DNA from: Blasia pusilla
Taxonomy: Eukaryota > Marchantiophyta > Marchantiopsida > Blasiales
DNA: 64,000 nucleotides
Direction: 5' to 3'
Assembly: GCA_050084515.1 (NCBI GenBank)
Contig: CM114273.1
Location: 31,186,001 to 31,250,000, forward strand
Shown: one piece after another, positions 50,319-60,159 of the stretch
How the letters are laid out: every line of letters starts with the position of its first letter
Numbering within the stretch: position 1 is the first letter of the stretch
Notes under the pieces: generated by a model
Told to the model about the DNA's origin: nothing
Database searches by the model: none
Seen by the model: only the letters and a program-made list of their open reading frames with translations
Translations under genes and position numbers: made by a program

Positions 50319-53300
50319 ATAACTTCGATAGAATCATGTTAATCCTAGAAAACTCTTCAATTGAGTTTAGTCCTCACGTACATTCCATTTTTGGATCGCT
50401 TCTACCTTCTCACTCATCACATGAATGCCTTCTGTGCTTACTCGATGCCTTAGATAATCAACTTATGTCTTACCGAACTCATGTTCTAGAGCTTTAGCAT
50501 ACACATTAGCATTTGAAGGACTTCTCATAGATGATCTATATGCTCCTTTATGGCTTTACTATAGACAAAGATATCACCTAAGAATACGATGACAGACTTA
50601 TCTAAATATGGACGAAAGATATCATTCATCATGCAAGTGCATTTGTAAGACCAAATGGCACAACTAAGTATTCAAAGTGTGCAGACATAGCACGAAAGCA
50701 GTCTTGAGCATATATTCATCCATAATTCGAATTTGGTTGTAGTCGCTTCTAAGGTCGAGTTGGTGAAGTATTTTGCTCCTTGTAGCTGGCTGAGAAAATC
50801 ATCCATACTTAGTAATGGATTTTTGTTTCTTTTTAATTTATTCAATGCTCGATAGTCGATATACAATCTTATGCTTCCATCCTTATTTTTCAAAAAAAGA
50901 ACTAGGGTTGCATCTGGCGAGACGCTTAGATGGATGAAGTCTTTCTGCAACATCTCCTCCACTTTGGCTCTGTATTCTTCTAATTCCCTCGGAGCTAAGT
51001 GGTAAGGAGCCTTACATTATGGTGTGTTTCTGGGAGGGACCTCAATCTTGTGGTACTCTCTCTTTGGATGGTAATCCTGTTGATAAATCATTTGGGAACA
51101 CATCTTTATATTCCTCAATACTTGTCTCAACTTGTCTGGTACCTCTGAATATTTTTCCAAACCACCAACATCTCTTATTAAACCTAGGAAACATACATCT
51201 TGATGTTTGATAGCGGTTTTTCCTATTACATATAGGGGTAGGGTTCTAGGACGTGATCGGACTCTATCTTCATGAAGCTTCCACTCTCGAGACTTCACAA
51301 TCTCTTTTCTCCAATCTATCTCTAGATTGTACTATTCCATCCAAGGCATCTCCAAGATAACATCATAACATGCTAATCTAATGACCTTCATCTCCAACTC
51401 TTCATGATACTTTCCTATCCTCAACACTACCCTTCGAAGAAGCTTTTTAATCTTTTCTGCTAGCCTATTTGGCAATTCTACCTCTTCTTTTTGATCCTTG
51501 TCTAAAACTAAGCCCAACTTTATAGCTATGGCTCTTGAAAGGAAGTTTTCTATTGCATCAAAATCAATCAACACTCTAACTTGGGATCCTTCTACTTCCC
51601 CATCTATAACAATGAGACGTGTGTCTCCTCTCTTCAAACGATTTACTTCCATATATTTGTGTCGATCCTCGCTTTTTCTCCTCTTTCTAGAATAAGTATA
51701 TCTGCAAGGCGAGATTACTGATGGTTGGCGTTCCCCTGAGGTCCACTTTCTTCGTCATCTTCCTACATGTGTCCTCCTTCAAGATGATTAAGAGGGCAAA
51801 GATATGGCCTCCGAGCCTACGAAAGCAAAACTTCATGGCTATATGACCATATCTACCACACTCAAAACATAGACGTGTATCTCTTCAGACTTAGAATTCT
51901 CTCCCTTCTCTAGGAACTCTGACCTTGTCGGTTTGAGGCGCAATCCCTTGAATGTTGGGGTTCCAATCTCTCTCCATTAGCATCCATCCATTAAACCTTC
52001 ATGGCGCATAACCATCTTGTGCTAGAAGGTTATGCAACTCCATGGGTGTGGATCCGTTGTGGTTATTCATGGAAGCAATCACCTCTTCTCCTCCTTCGTA
52101 CACATTTTCCATACGTTAGGCACGTGCTATTACCTCATTGCTATCCTTCGGGTTGTCTCTAATCACTTATTAACTCACCTTCCTCTTCAAACCTCTCTTG
52201 AACAAATTGAGGGCTTCTGCCCCACTCGTGTTGCGGATCTATATCTGTAAGTTATGAAATTCTTCCATGTAGTCCTCCATAGTACCTTTCTGCTCCAATC
52301 GCCATAGTTTCATTCTAGCAATGAGGATTATATTTCCATCTTGGAAATCTTGCAATAGCCCTGTTTCATTTCGCTCCAAGGGATTTGTTGATTTGCTTCA
52401 ATCAAGGATCTCTCCTATCCTTGATATCATATCAATGCTCGGTCGGTTTACCAAGATCTTATGAAGAACCCTGCAATATGACCATCAATGCTAAAAAGGG
52501 ATAAATGGATTTCCATACGAGTGATCCTACCCTCTAATACTGCTATGGCTCAACTTCCTTTGTACGGTTCTACCTTACATGTCGTTTTCATTTTCAATAT
52601 CAATGACGTTTGGGCATTCATCTGCATCACTCTTTGTGCTACTTGGGCCTCCAATGCTCATGCCCTTAAGGTTTCCTCACTCTCCCCAGAAACTCGTGAT
52701 TTCAATCTCCATCCCACATGTCAGAAGAACTCTCTCTCTCTCTCTCTCTCTCATATTTCTGACCGAGGCAACTTCTTGTGTTAATTCTTGGAGTTGGTTT
52801 TGACTTTGATCAAATGCAACTCTCAACTCTCTCAATTCACAAATCATATCCTCAAAGTTTCTTCCATGATCACTCCAACTTTCCCCTGACCCTTTACTAC
52901 CACTTTAATATAAGGTCAAGATATACACTTGCCAATTTTGCACAATAGGGACTACAAAAGACATTGTTGACGCAATGACTTCATCTCAATTCTCTTGGCC
53001 AAACTTCCTCACCATAAACTCTCTATATGCTACCTTAGGTCGACAAACCACATAAACTACACAGTGAGTGTTAAAAAAAACTTGTGGGGGCCTATTCGAA
53101 TCCCTTCCCCATATTTAGTTTAAAATAAAATATAAATAGTGCAATCCTAAAGACGATCATATGTAACGATAGGGAGGATCATTGGGAAGTGAGACTCCAT
53201 CACTTGTATCATGAAACTTCGCCAAAGTGATAAACGATGTATCTCGTGAACTAGTGTCTATCTACATATAAGAGTTTGATGATGAACCGATTTAGAAACG

Positions 53301-53497
53301 GAAAATTATGAGTCATTCTCGCTCCCCCTCCATCCATTACCTACAAAAAAACCCTTCCCCCTTGCTCTACTTGCATCTCCGTAGCCACTACTAGCCTCTA
53401 ACAACCTTTCTAACTTTCAACAATGTATCATTCTTGGTCATCCTTCCAAGAGGGATAATCCACTCACGTCAGAAGAACAATCTCGCTCTAATACCAT
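50319..53497 (-). mobile_element. Ty3/gypsy retrotransposon body, truncated, dead
   Basis: Reverse-strand reading: PBS matching initiator-Met tRNA at 53485-53496 (plus strand GCTCTAATACCA); weak gag region about 52900-51900; a zinc knuckle CFECGRYGHIAMK... near 51840; retropepsin at 51652-51332 with LIDFDAIENF (usual DSGA) and YDVILEMPW; the linker EYHKIEVPP near 51030; RT from 50962 with [44 protein letters not shown] and [10 protein letters not shown] (usual FLDD) near 50580; then GIHVMSEKVEAIQKW and SFLGL near 50340. RNase H and integrase are missing beyond 50318. Catalytic Asp lost in both protease context and RT, plus frameshifts. Confidence 0.8.
52731..52752. repeat. (TC)n microsatellite in gypsy gag region
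   Basis: Eleven TC units. Confidence 0.9.
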
Positions 53498-54400
53498 TGT
53501 AGCTCTCCAGTTCACGGAACCACTCTAGAGTTGCTCAAAGGTAGAATGTCCCTCAAGGCCTCTCCTCTTCCTTTATATACTTAGAGATAGATACAATAAA
53601 GACAAATTAGCTCTAGCTATCCTTATGCCACGTGTCTTAGTCTCATAGCTTGAGAGGATCTTCTTTAGACTCTAATGCCCCACTCTCATCTTTATCTCAA
53701 GTTTCTTGTCTTTTCTCTTTTTGGTTGATTCTTTCCCACTTATGAGCTATATGTCATAGAATCTAACTTAACTATGACTAAAAAAGGATGGTTACAATTG
53801 GCTCCATTCGCGCTCCCCCTAGTTATGTCCTTTGTCAGACCTATGCCTCTATGCCTTAGTTGGCACCTTCCCAACTCTTGAATACAAACCTACACGGTCC
53901 CTAGCCATATGCACCCATCTGTCCTCTTCACTTATCTATTTTCCCTTGTACTAACCTAGTCCGCTAGCCTACAACACTTCACTTTGACCTCGACTATGTC
54001 ATCCCTTCATGCTCCTAAGAACATGACTTGCCTCCTTTAGCCATACCCACATACAACCACCCGACTGTCACTCTGGTCTAACCTCGTCATACTCCGACCT
54101 TGTTGCGCGATCAGTCATCTCTACCAGAGCGTAGAGGCCTCGTCCCTATGATGCTTTGTCAATCTCAAGCCCTGATCCATCTATGAAGCTATGTCTTTAT
54201 TGTGCTTGAACTTGAGTCGTTGGGTCCAAACCTCCTCTATCCCACCTCTTTGAATTCGTTCATGCCCTTGGTCCGCCTTATTGCTTGCAATCACCCATCT
54301 GCGACTACTGTGTGACTCTTGCATGCACACGCTTTACCCACAACTAACCCTTGTTTGTGGTCCATCGACTATGTGCATACTTGACACAAAGGTTTCCAAC
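53498..54400 (-). mobile_element. 5' LTR of the gypsy element (outer end not resolved)
   Basis: Begins immediately beyond the PBS (plus strand TGTAGCTCTCC, so the LTR ends ...GCTACA). A reverse-strand TATA box TATATAAAGG lies at about 53574-53583, placing the transcription start near 53545. The far edge could not be fixed and no matching 3' LTR was found. Confidence 0.5.
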
Positions 54401-54439
54401 ACACAAAAAATTTCCTCTACCCACTACCATTTCCCTCGT

Positions 54440-54870
54440 GTAAAAATGGTTTACACAACCAACTCCACTCTCGAATATACATGAGCATATCTAGTCACAT
54501 CCAACCTTCCCAAACCCCAACAAGAGAGATGCTCCAAAGACTCAACATAAGAAAGAGCAAGGCTTGAGAAAGGCTTTCTCAAGCCTCTCCCTCTCTTATA
54601 CTCTTGGGAAGAGGCAAAAATCCCTTCCTCGAAAAATAGCCCTCTCAACAATAGCCTACGCACACAAGTTACCACGTGACTGTTAACTCGGTCAACATGT
54701 GACCTGGCCCAAAATGGTAAAATAGGGGAGTTTCCCTAAATGAAATCCTGACGCAACACAGCTATTGTCAACCTCATCCAACACCTCCAAGCATAGTTAT
54801 GCCCGAATAGCCCGTCGACACTATAGAACTCTACTTGATTGCTCACTAAGATGTGACAAATACTTTCACA
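54440..54870 (-). mobile_element. LTR family X, copy 5
   Basis: Shares with 12040-12480 the blocks AGAGATGCTCC, CTCAACATAAGAAAG, CCAACCTCATCCAACACCTC, CGACACTATAGAACTCTAC and the terminal AAGATGTGACA (reverse strand TGTCACATCTT) at 54859. Adjacent to the gypsy 5' LTR. Confidence 0.55.
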
Positions 54871-55289
54871 AAGAATCCAAACATAAATGGAAGTGACAAA
54901 CGGATGAGGCATTGATGAAGACATGGCCTCTTAGAAACAAATACTGCAAATAGATAGATGACAAGTTTTCAAATAAGTCTTATATAAGTTTTCAAATAAG
55001 ATTTCTATCTCTCAAGATTTCGGATGAAAATATTTGACCATATGTACCCACCAAAAGTATAATTTGGAAATATTTAGATAAAATCTTTATCAAAATGGCC
55101 TTCGAGTTTTTTTACGGAAATCTTATCATCCTTATCCAAATAGAGGGGATTTTTCCAATTGTTTCATTAGTCATGAGATATTCAATTCTAGGGATGGCTA
55201 GGATTAGGCCTTTCGGCTCTTTTTTCATTTTAATTATTATTTATCGATATGCTTTTAACTTTTAACCCATTTGATCCCATTGATAATGT
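54871..55289. other. AT-rich spacer
   Basis: A short direct duplication AGTTTTCAAATAAG(T/A)(C/T) at about 54963 and 54987. No gene. Confidence 0.35.
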
Positions 55290-55700
55290 TCAATGTAGGA
55301 CCTTTATTGTAATGATCATTGTCATGACCATACGGATTATGTCGTAGAGTATAGTGTGCTAGTAGAGGCCATTCCTTATGTAGGACAGTAGTGGCTTGGT
55401 AGAGATGCGGTTTCATACATAGGGTTGGGGGTTACTCAGTTGGGGGTGACTTTCCCAGTAGGGCCCGCTCTTAGGTTGGAGGATATAAGGTGGAGTGCAC
55501 TCAAAGAACAATCAGTTCTTTGAGTTGAGCCTGTTGCGTTGGGAGTTAGCCTTGGTAGTGAGTAGAGCTATTGGCTATGGTGTTTCCAAGCCGACCTAGA
55601 TTCTCCCATCGTGGAGTGGGTTTGGCTCGATTGTATGTGATTCTATACGTGTTTTATGACAGTAGGTCTTTCACGGATTTCACTCAAAGAACTGGAGTAG
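55290..55700 (+). promoter_or_regulatory. candidate promoter/LTR region of the methyltransferase-carrying element
   Basis: TATA-like ATATAAGG at 55483-55490 followed by a perfect 10-bp hairpin CTCAAAGAAC-AATCA-GTTCTTTGAG (55500-55524); half of it, CACTCAAAGAACTGG, recurs at 55682. Lies 0.6 kb upstream of gag on the same strand. No second LTR was found to prove it. Confidence 0.35.
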
Positions 55701-56103
55701 ATCGATGGTAGCTTCGATTGTCGATCAGTAGGATCTGGTTAGGGCTGATTGTATACTCAGCCGTGGATGTTCGTGGCTTGTGGCCTATGTTGGAGGTGTG
55801 AATCTGGTGCGTGGTTGGTTGGGAAAGAAGCGCCTTCGAGGCAACTCGTGGTAGCTCAGGGCGAGTGGGCGTGAGAGGCGGAGTAAGGAGCAAGGAGCAA
55901 GCAAGCTTGCTTGCTTGGGCGTGAGGGTTGACGCTGATTTCCAGAGTAGTGTTACTCTTGTGTGCTACCGATAGTGTTACTTCTTGTGGTGATGATAGGT
56001 TAGGTTGCCTACACCCATAGCTGGTAGAGCTAGAATAGTATAGCGACATCGACGTCACTTGGTTATTTGGTGGTGGTAATTTGGTGGTGGTGAGGCATCT
56101 GCG

Positions 56104-57189
56104 TTGGTCATCACGGAGCTGTCGGGTGGTCTGGTTGGGGATCGTGGTGCGGACAGTGGTGGTTTCACACGGAGTGGATTTAGGTATCGGCTACCTTTTC
56201 CACTTCGGACGGTTGATGAAGAGGAGGACGAGGGTGTTCCAAACACCGAGTCTTCTACGTTGTTATCGAGTGTTGCAACTCCATTGATTTGGGACATGGA
56301 CGGGATATATGGGGCCATGAAGGGCCCAAGACGATACTCAGGTGCAGTGGGCACCATTGAGTTGGAGGACTTAATGCAGGAGTTTGATACGTGGTGTGAT
56401 ATGCAGATGCTGCGGAACGCCACGTTGTTTACACCCTTCTTGGCTTGGAAGGGGTTGTTTCAGCACTTGGAAGGACCACCCATGGATGATTACCATGAGT
56501 TTAGGAAGGACCATGTTGCTGAGATTGAGGTGTGGAGACAATATTGGTCTCCAGACTATGTGTCTATCACCCATGGTGGTATTGGTAGTAGTACTCCTAC
56601 TATGCCAGCCAGCCCGACGTTGAGTGGTACGAGTACGAGCCGGAGTGGGGGTACCAGTGGAGGTACCCATGGAGGTACTAGTTGGGGTACTAGTGGAGGT
56701 ACTAGTGCCCCACCATCGTTCAGCCCGGTTGCAGAGTTCTTCAAGAGGTTGAAGAAGAACTATCAGGGAGTGAAGACAGAGAAGTTGAGGAGTCTTCAGG
56801 AATTTGAGCGAAAGACTGGTGAGAGTCTTCGTGAGGCATACACTCGTATGCGACACTTGATTTCAGTTATCCAAGGTGTGACTGAGGCTCAGGCAGTCAA
56901 GTTTTGGTATGGGATCTTGGACAGAGACTTGCGCCGTAGGGTACGTGATGCTACTCTTATGAGTGATGATTCACCCACATTGACCCATGTGTTTGCTCTA
57001 TCTGAGAAGATTGAGCTTAACATGGTGAAGGAGAGAGTGGTGACATCCGCATTCAGTAGGGATACAACTACTACTTCTCGTGTTCAGCAGTCTACCTCAC
57101 AGTCTTGTAGTAGTGGTGGTGGTAGTAGTAGTGGGAGTCGTGGGGGGTACACACGACCTCAGTCAGGTCCTAGAGGGACACTTGGGTAG
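56104..57189 (+). pseudogene. retroelement gag (capsid) region
   Basis: 361 codons open. Core blocks: LEGPPMDDYHEFRKDH, VWRQYWSPDYVSI, a Gly-Thr-Ser linker encoded by five 12-bp tandem repeats (56650-56709), then the gag helix LQEFERKTGESLREAYTRMR and AVKFWYGILDRDLRRRV, typical of the LTR-element capsid fold. Assembles the virus-like particle. An in-frame TAG at 57187-57189 separates it from the nucleocapsid part in the same frame. Another remnant of this gag lies at 44030-44420. Confidence 0.82.
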
Positions 57190-57195
57190 AGACCA

Positions 57196-57567
57196 TTGTC
57201 TTCATTTGCTGCCCCGCAGCAAGGACAATTATGTTGGACATGTGGAGGTGATCATGTTAGGAAGTTTTGTCCCCAAGAGGATGGGAGATGGACTTTGGAG
57301 GATGGGCCTCAGTCGGCCCCAACTCAGTGTGATCATTGTGGGAGACCAGGTCATCCTCAAGAGCGTTGCTTTGATCTTCATCCAGAGTTGAGATCAGGCC
57401 GCGGCCGTGGTGGAGTAGCTCCAAGAGGCCGAGGTGGTAGAGGTGATAGAGGTGGACCAGTGGTTGGAGAGCCTACGGTGGCTACCCCTACCACTACGAC
57501 AGAGTCAGCTATGGCTGCCAGGATTGAGCAGTTGGAGCAGAAGTTGGCTACTATGGTTGGTAGATAG
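57196..57567 (+). pseudogene. retroelement nucleocapsid with two CCHC zinc knuckles
   Basis: Same frame as the upstream gag after one stop codon. First knuckle CWTCGGDHVRKFC (C-x2-C-x3-H-x4-C, one residue short), second CDHCGRPGHPQERC (canonical C-x2-C-x4-H-x4-C) followed by FDLHPE. Then an RGG-rich RNA-binding tail (RGRGGVAPRGRGGRGDRGG) and a short coiled coil (ARIEQLEQKLATM). Packages element RNA. Reading continues in another frame (57568-57742) after a stop. Confidence 0.85.
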
Positions 57568-58070
57568 ATCAGGTTCGGGAGTAGGCGCTTCCACCTCTTA
57601 TGGAGGGGATGATCTCTCTTATATGGCGAGTGCAGCACAGGTTGAGGCATCAGCTGCAGTTACGAGAGGAGCCACTCGAGCGTCAGAGCCACGTGGTGCT
57701 ACTATGGAGTTGGACCCACATAGGGGTGAGGCTGGGAGGTAGGCTAGGCTTCCCCAGTCATTCTTGTTGTCTGAGGTGCTTAGGACTACATCCATGGTTC
57801 CTACGCAGCCTATTGAGCCGAAAGTGGGGACAGAGCCATCTACATCGCGTGTAGTAGACACGGATGCATCGATCTTGATGATTGCGGATGGCAACTTCAG
57901 TGTTGGGATCCCCATTGTTTTCGGCCACGGAGCTGATGGCTTTAGGAGTTGACTTAGCTCTTGTATTTCAGCTAGCAGCCACATTGTGTGAATGTGGGGG
58001 TGTTACTGCTACACTTGTTGAGGTGGATGAGGGTGTTGCGGTGGAGTGACCTTCTATGTAAGGTGTAGCA

Positions 58071-58568
58071 TTGAGTACCAGTGCTACTTGGCAGGCAGCA
58101 GCGGCGAAGATGGATGCATTACCAGTCGGGCCAGCCATTGATCGTGAGAGGCTTACACCTGGTGTATGTATGTTGGACAACCGGAGTGGGATATTCCGAT
58201 TGGTGAATCCTACAGGACAGGTGTATAGACCACATAGAGTCTTGTTAGACTCTGGTGCCCAACCTTTGATGTTGGGAAAGGCGGCATGTATTGGTTTGGG
58301 TATTCGGAGGTCAGAGCTTGAGCCTTGCCCATTCCAGATTCAAACATCACTTGGAGGAGCCAATGATAGGTCTCAATTCATGACACGGGAGAAGTTTTCT
58401 GTACAGTTGAGACCAGATCATGCGATTGATCGCTCCCGGTTGGCAGTATTTGTGGTAGTCACATCAGCCGAGTCGTATGATATACTAGTTGGAGGAGCTA
58501 ATTGTACCCGATGGGTTTTTAGATGGATTACTAGATTGAGACAGCTTCTTATAGACCTGGTTGTATTG
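58071..58568 (+). pseudogene. retropepsin-type aspartic protease
   Basis: Contains VLLDSGAQPLMLG with the catalytic Asp codon at 58248-58250, GLGIRRSELEPC and the C-terminal ESYDILVGG, the standard retropepsin order. Would process the polyprotein. After ILVGGA the frame shifts: the following frame reads LYPMGF-stop-MDY-stop-IETASYRPG, which leads toward the linker at 58728. The preceding stretch 57568-58070 holds linker sequence in frame 2 with stops. Confidence 0.82.
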
Positions 58569-58727
58569 GGCCAGTTCGGGTTTGCACGATAAGCTCGGAG
58601 GGCTCAGAGGCAGGCTCGGATATGAGCCACAGGTACTCGGGCAGTATGTTCGTCGCATGGATAAACTTGTCCATTTATGTGCAACCTTGGAGTAGCACAA
58701 ACCTGTGGTGGACGTTTGGAACAATAT
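58569..58727. mobile_element. short insertion between protease and methyltransferase linker, MITE-like
   Basis: About 160 bp between coding ASYRPG and TWQSGDGRM. It includes GGATAAACTTGTCCATTTATGTGCAACCTTG, the family M terminus, and the GC-rich GGGCCAGTTCGGGTTTG word. The target duplication is not convincing, so it may be a rearranged MITE. Confidence 0.5.
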
Positions 58728-59767
58728 GACTTGGCAGTCCGGGGATGGACGTATGAGCCAAGTTCCTATGAGATTTATTTATGGGGCTCGACCAGGAGGG
58801 TCTTCCCCAACAGTGTTAGCATCTATGGCTGGTTTTAGTGGAGTAGTCACTTGGCCAGGAGACTTTTTGGAGGGTAATGTTTCTACTATGAATTCTCCTG
58901 CGCATGAGGAGGTTGAGGAGGTCCCAATTTTTGCAGCAGTGGCATCCTCATCGTTGGATGTGCCACTTTGGAGTTCAGGCGGTGCACTACGGCAGGAGGC
59001 TGATCGCCTAGTGCAGGAGGCTTGGTGTGAGGCTGTTATACCTCACGAGGAAGAGGAGGCCCCACGGCGGACTCCTACTTTTGGTCCAGTTGGGTTATCC
59101 CCTTTGGATACTACACCCATTGTATGGCAGTATCCGCTGGAGGGCATTTGTGTGTTAGATCTCCGGTATTCCTGTGCGGAGATACGTGTATGTGGAGCGA
59201 GATGAGACGGCCGAGAGAGTCTCATCCCGACATATTGGTCACTTGATGCGGAGATATCCTGAGTTGTTGCCGCCATCAGCTATTTGTGGGTACCAACGTG
59301 CTTTGCCATCACACATTGCATTGTTGGGGGTGCATGACCTTGAGAGGGTTGGTCCTGTGGATTTGGTGATTGTTGGATGGCCATGTCATGGTCATGCACG
59401 TGCAGGTCGTGGTGAGGGTTTACACGACCCTAGGTCTCGATTGTTTTGGGAGATGTTACGGGTGTTACGATATCTTCAGGTTCATCAGGCACGTGCTCCA
59501 ACTTACATTCTGGAGAATGTTCCATTGTTGGGTGACACTCGGATCCGGATGATGGCGAGTGTTCATGAGGTGCGGTCTTGGATTGGACCAGTGGTGTTGT
59601 TGGATGCAGCGCGAGTTGGCTCGCGTGCACATCATCCTCGCTTGTGGTGGACAAACTTGTTGCCTAGGGAGGTTCTACGTCGAGCATATGATGCAGTGCA
59701 GCGGGATCCTTGCCTTACCGTGGATAGTATCTTGGAACTGGGCGACTTTCTCAGGGAGGTGCGGTAA
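58728..59767 (+). pseudogene. DNMT3-like cytosine-5 DNA methyltransferase domain carried by the retroelement
   Basis: Transfers a methyl group from SAM to cytosine C5 in DNA. A linker (58728-59140, QSGDGRM...EEEEAPRRTP) leads to motif I start GICVLDL at 59143-59163, then a break; the frame resumes as GIPVRRYVYVERDETA. The rest is open to 59767: motif III/IV VGPVDLVIVGWPCHGHA with catalytic Cys codon 59384-59386, then GEGLHDPRSRLFWEMLRVLR (the DNMT3-style G-L-x5-R-L-F-x-E block), motif VI YILENVPLLG, and motif VIII VGSRAHHPRLWWTNLLP, like AHRARYFWGNLP of DNMT3. The target-recognition domain and motifs IX-X are absent after LELGDFLREVR. Loss of the F-G-G-type SAM loop and a frameshift make this copy inactive. 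Same strand and coding tract as gag and protease. Confidence 0.88.
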
Positions 59768-59808
59768 GAGGAGAGGAAGAGAGGAAGAGAGGAGAGAGGA
59801 GAGAGGAA
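59768..59808 (+). other. purine-only tract after the methyltransferase
   Basis: About 40 nt of A/G (GAGGAGAGGAAGAGAGG-type) directly after the stop codon. It resembles a polypurine tract, but no 3' LTR follows and the methyltransferase is truncated here, so it may be simple sequence. Confidence 0.4.
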
Positions 59809-60159
59809 ACTAACTTCAACCGAAATAGATACTTTTTTTTGAAGAGAGTTTCCGTTGGGTTGAAGAGAGGAAATTTTTTGTGTGAATTTTTTTGCACTTT
59901 TTTGTTCATATATTAAGCAGTCCCACAAATTTTTTTTTCCTCTTCCATATTTTGGCAACCCCTCTGAGTCCAACGAGTTGCAAATTGCACAAAATTTAGA
60001 AAACTGAAAAATCAGTGGAATCATAAGTGTGTAACCAATCACTTTTTCCATCCAAGGTCTGGAAAAAATCTATCATTTGCCCCGGGCTGAATAGAGTTCA
60101 AGCTCAAAGTGAAGGTTCAGGAAAGATAAAAGTACAATCTAAAACCTCATTTTGCATCC
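59809..60159. other. spacer between retroelement and MULE
   Basis: T-rich with homopolymer runs. A direct repeat of GAAGAGAG(T/G)(T/A) near 59840 and 59861. No gene. Confidence 0.35.

Noticed and set aside
56371-56856. 161-codon frame antisense to gag
   Set aside because: Shadow of the gag coding strand; its Thr/Pro repeats mirror the 12-bp gag repeat.
58485-58724. Reverse-strand 79-codon frame across the protease/methyltransferase junction
   Set aside because: Antisense to retroelement coding and an insertion; no domain.
59768-59808. Polypurine tract proving a 3' LTR
   Set aside because: No LTR follows and the methyltransferase is truncated at this point; kept only as a low-confidence feature.
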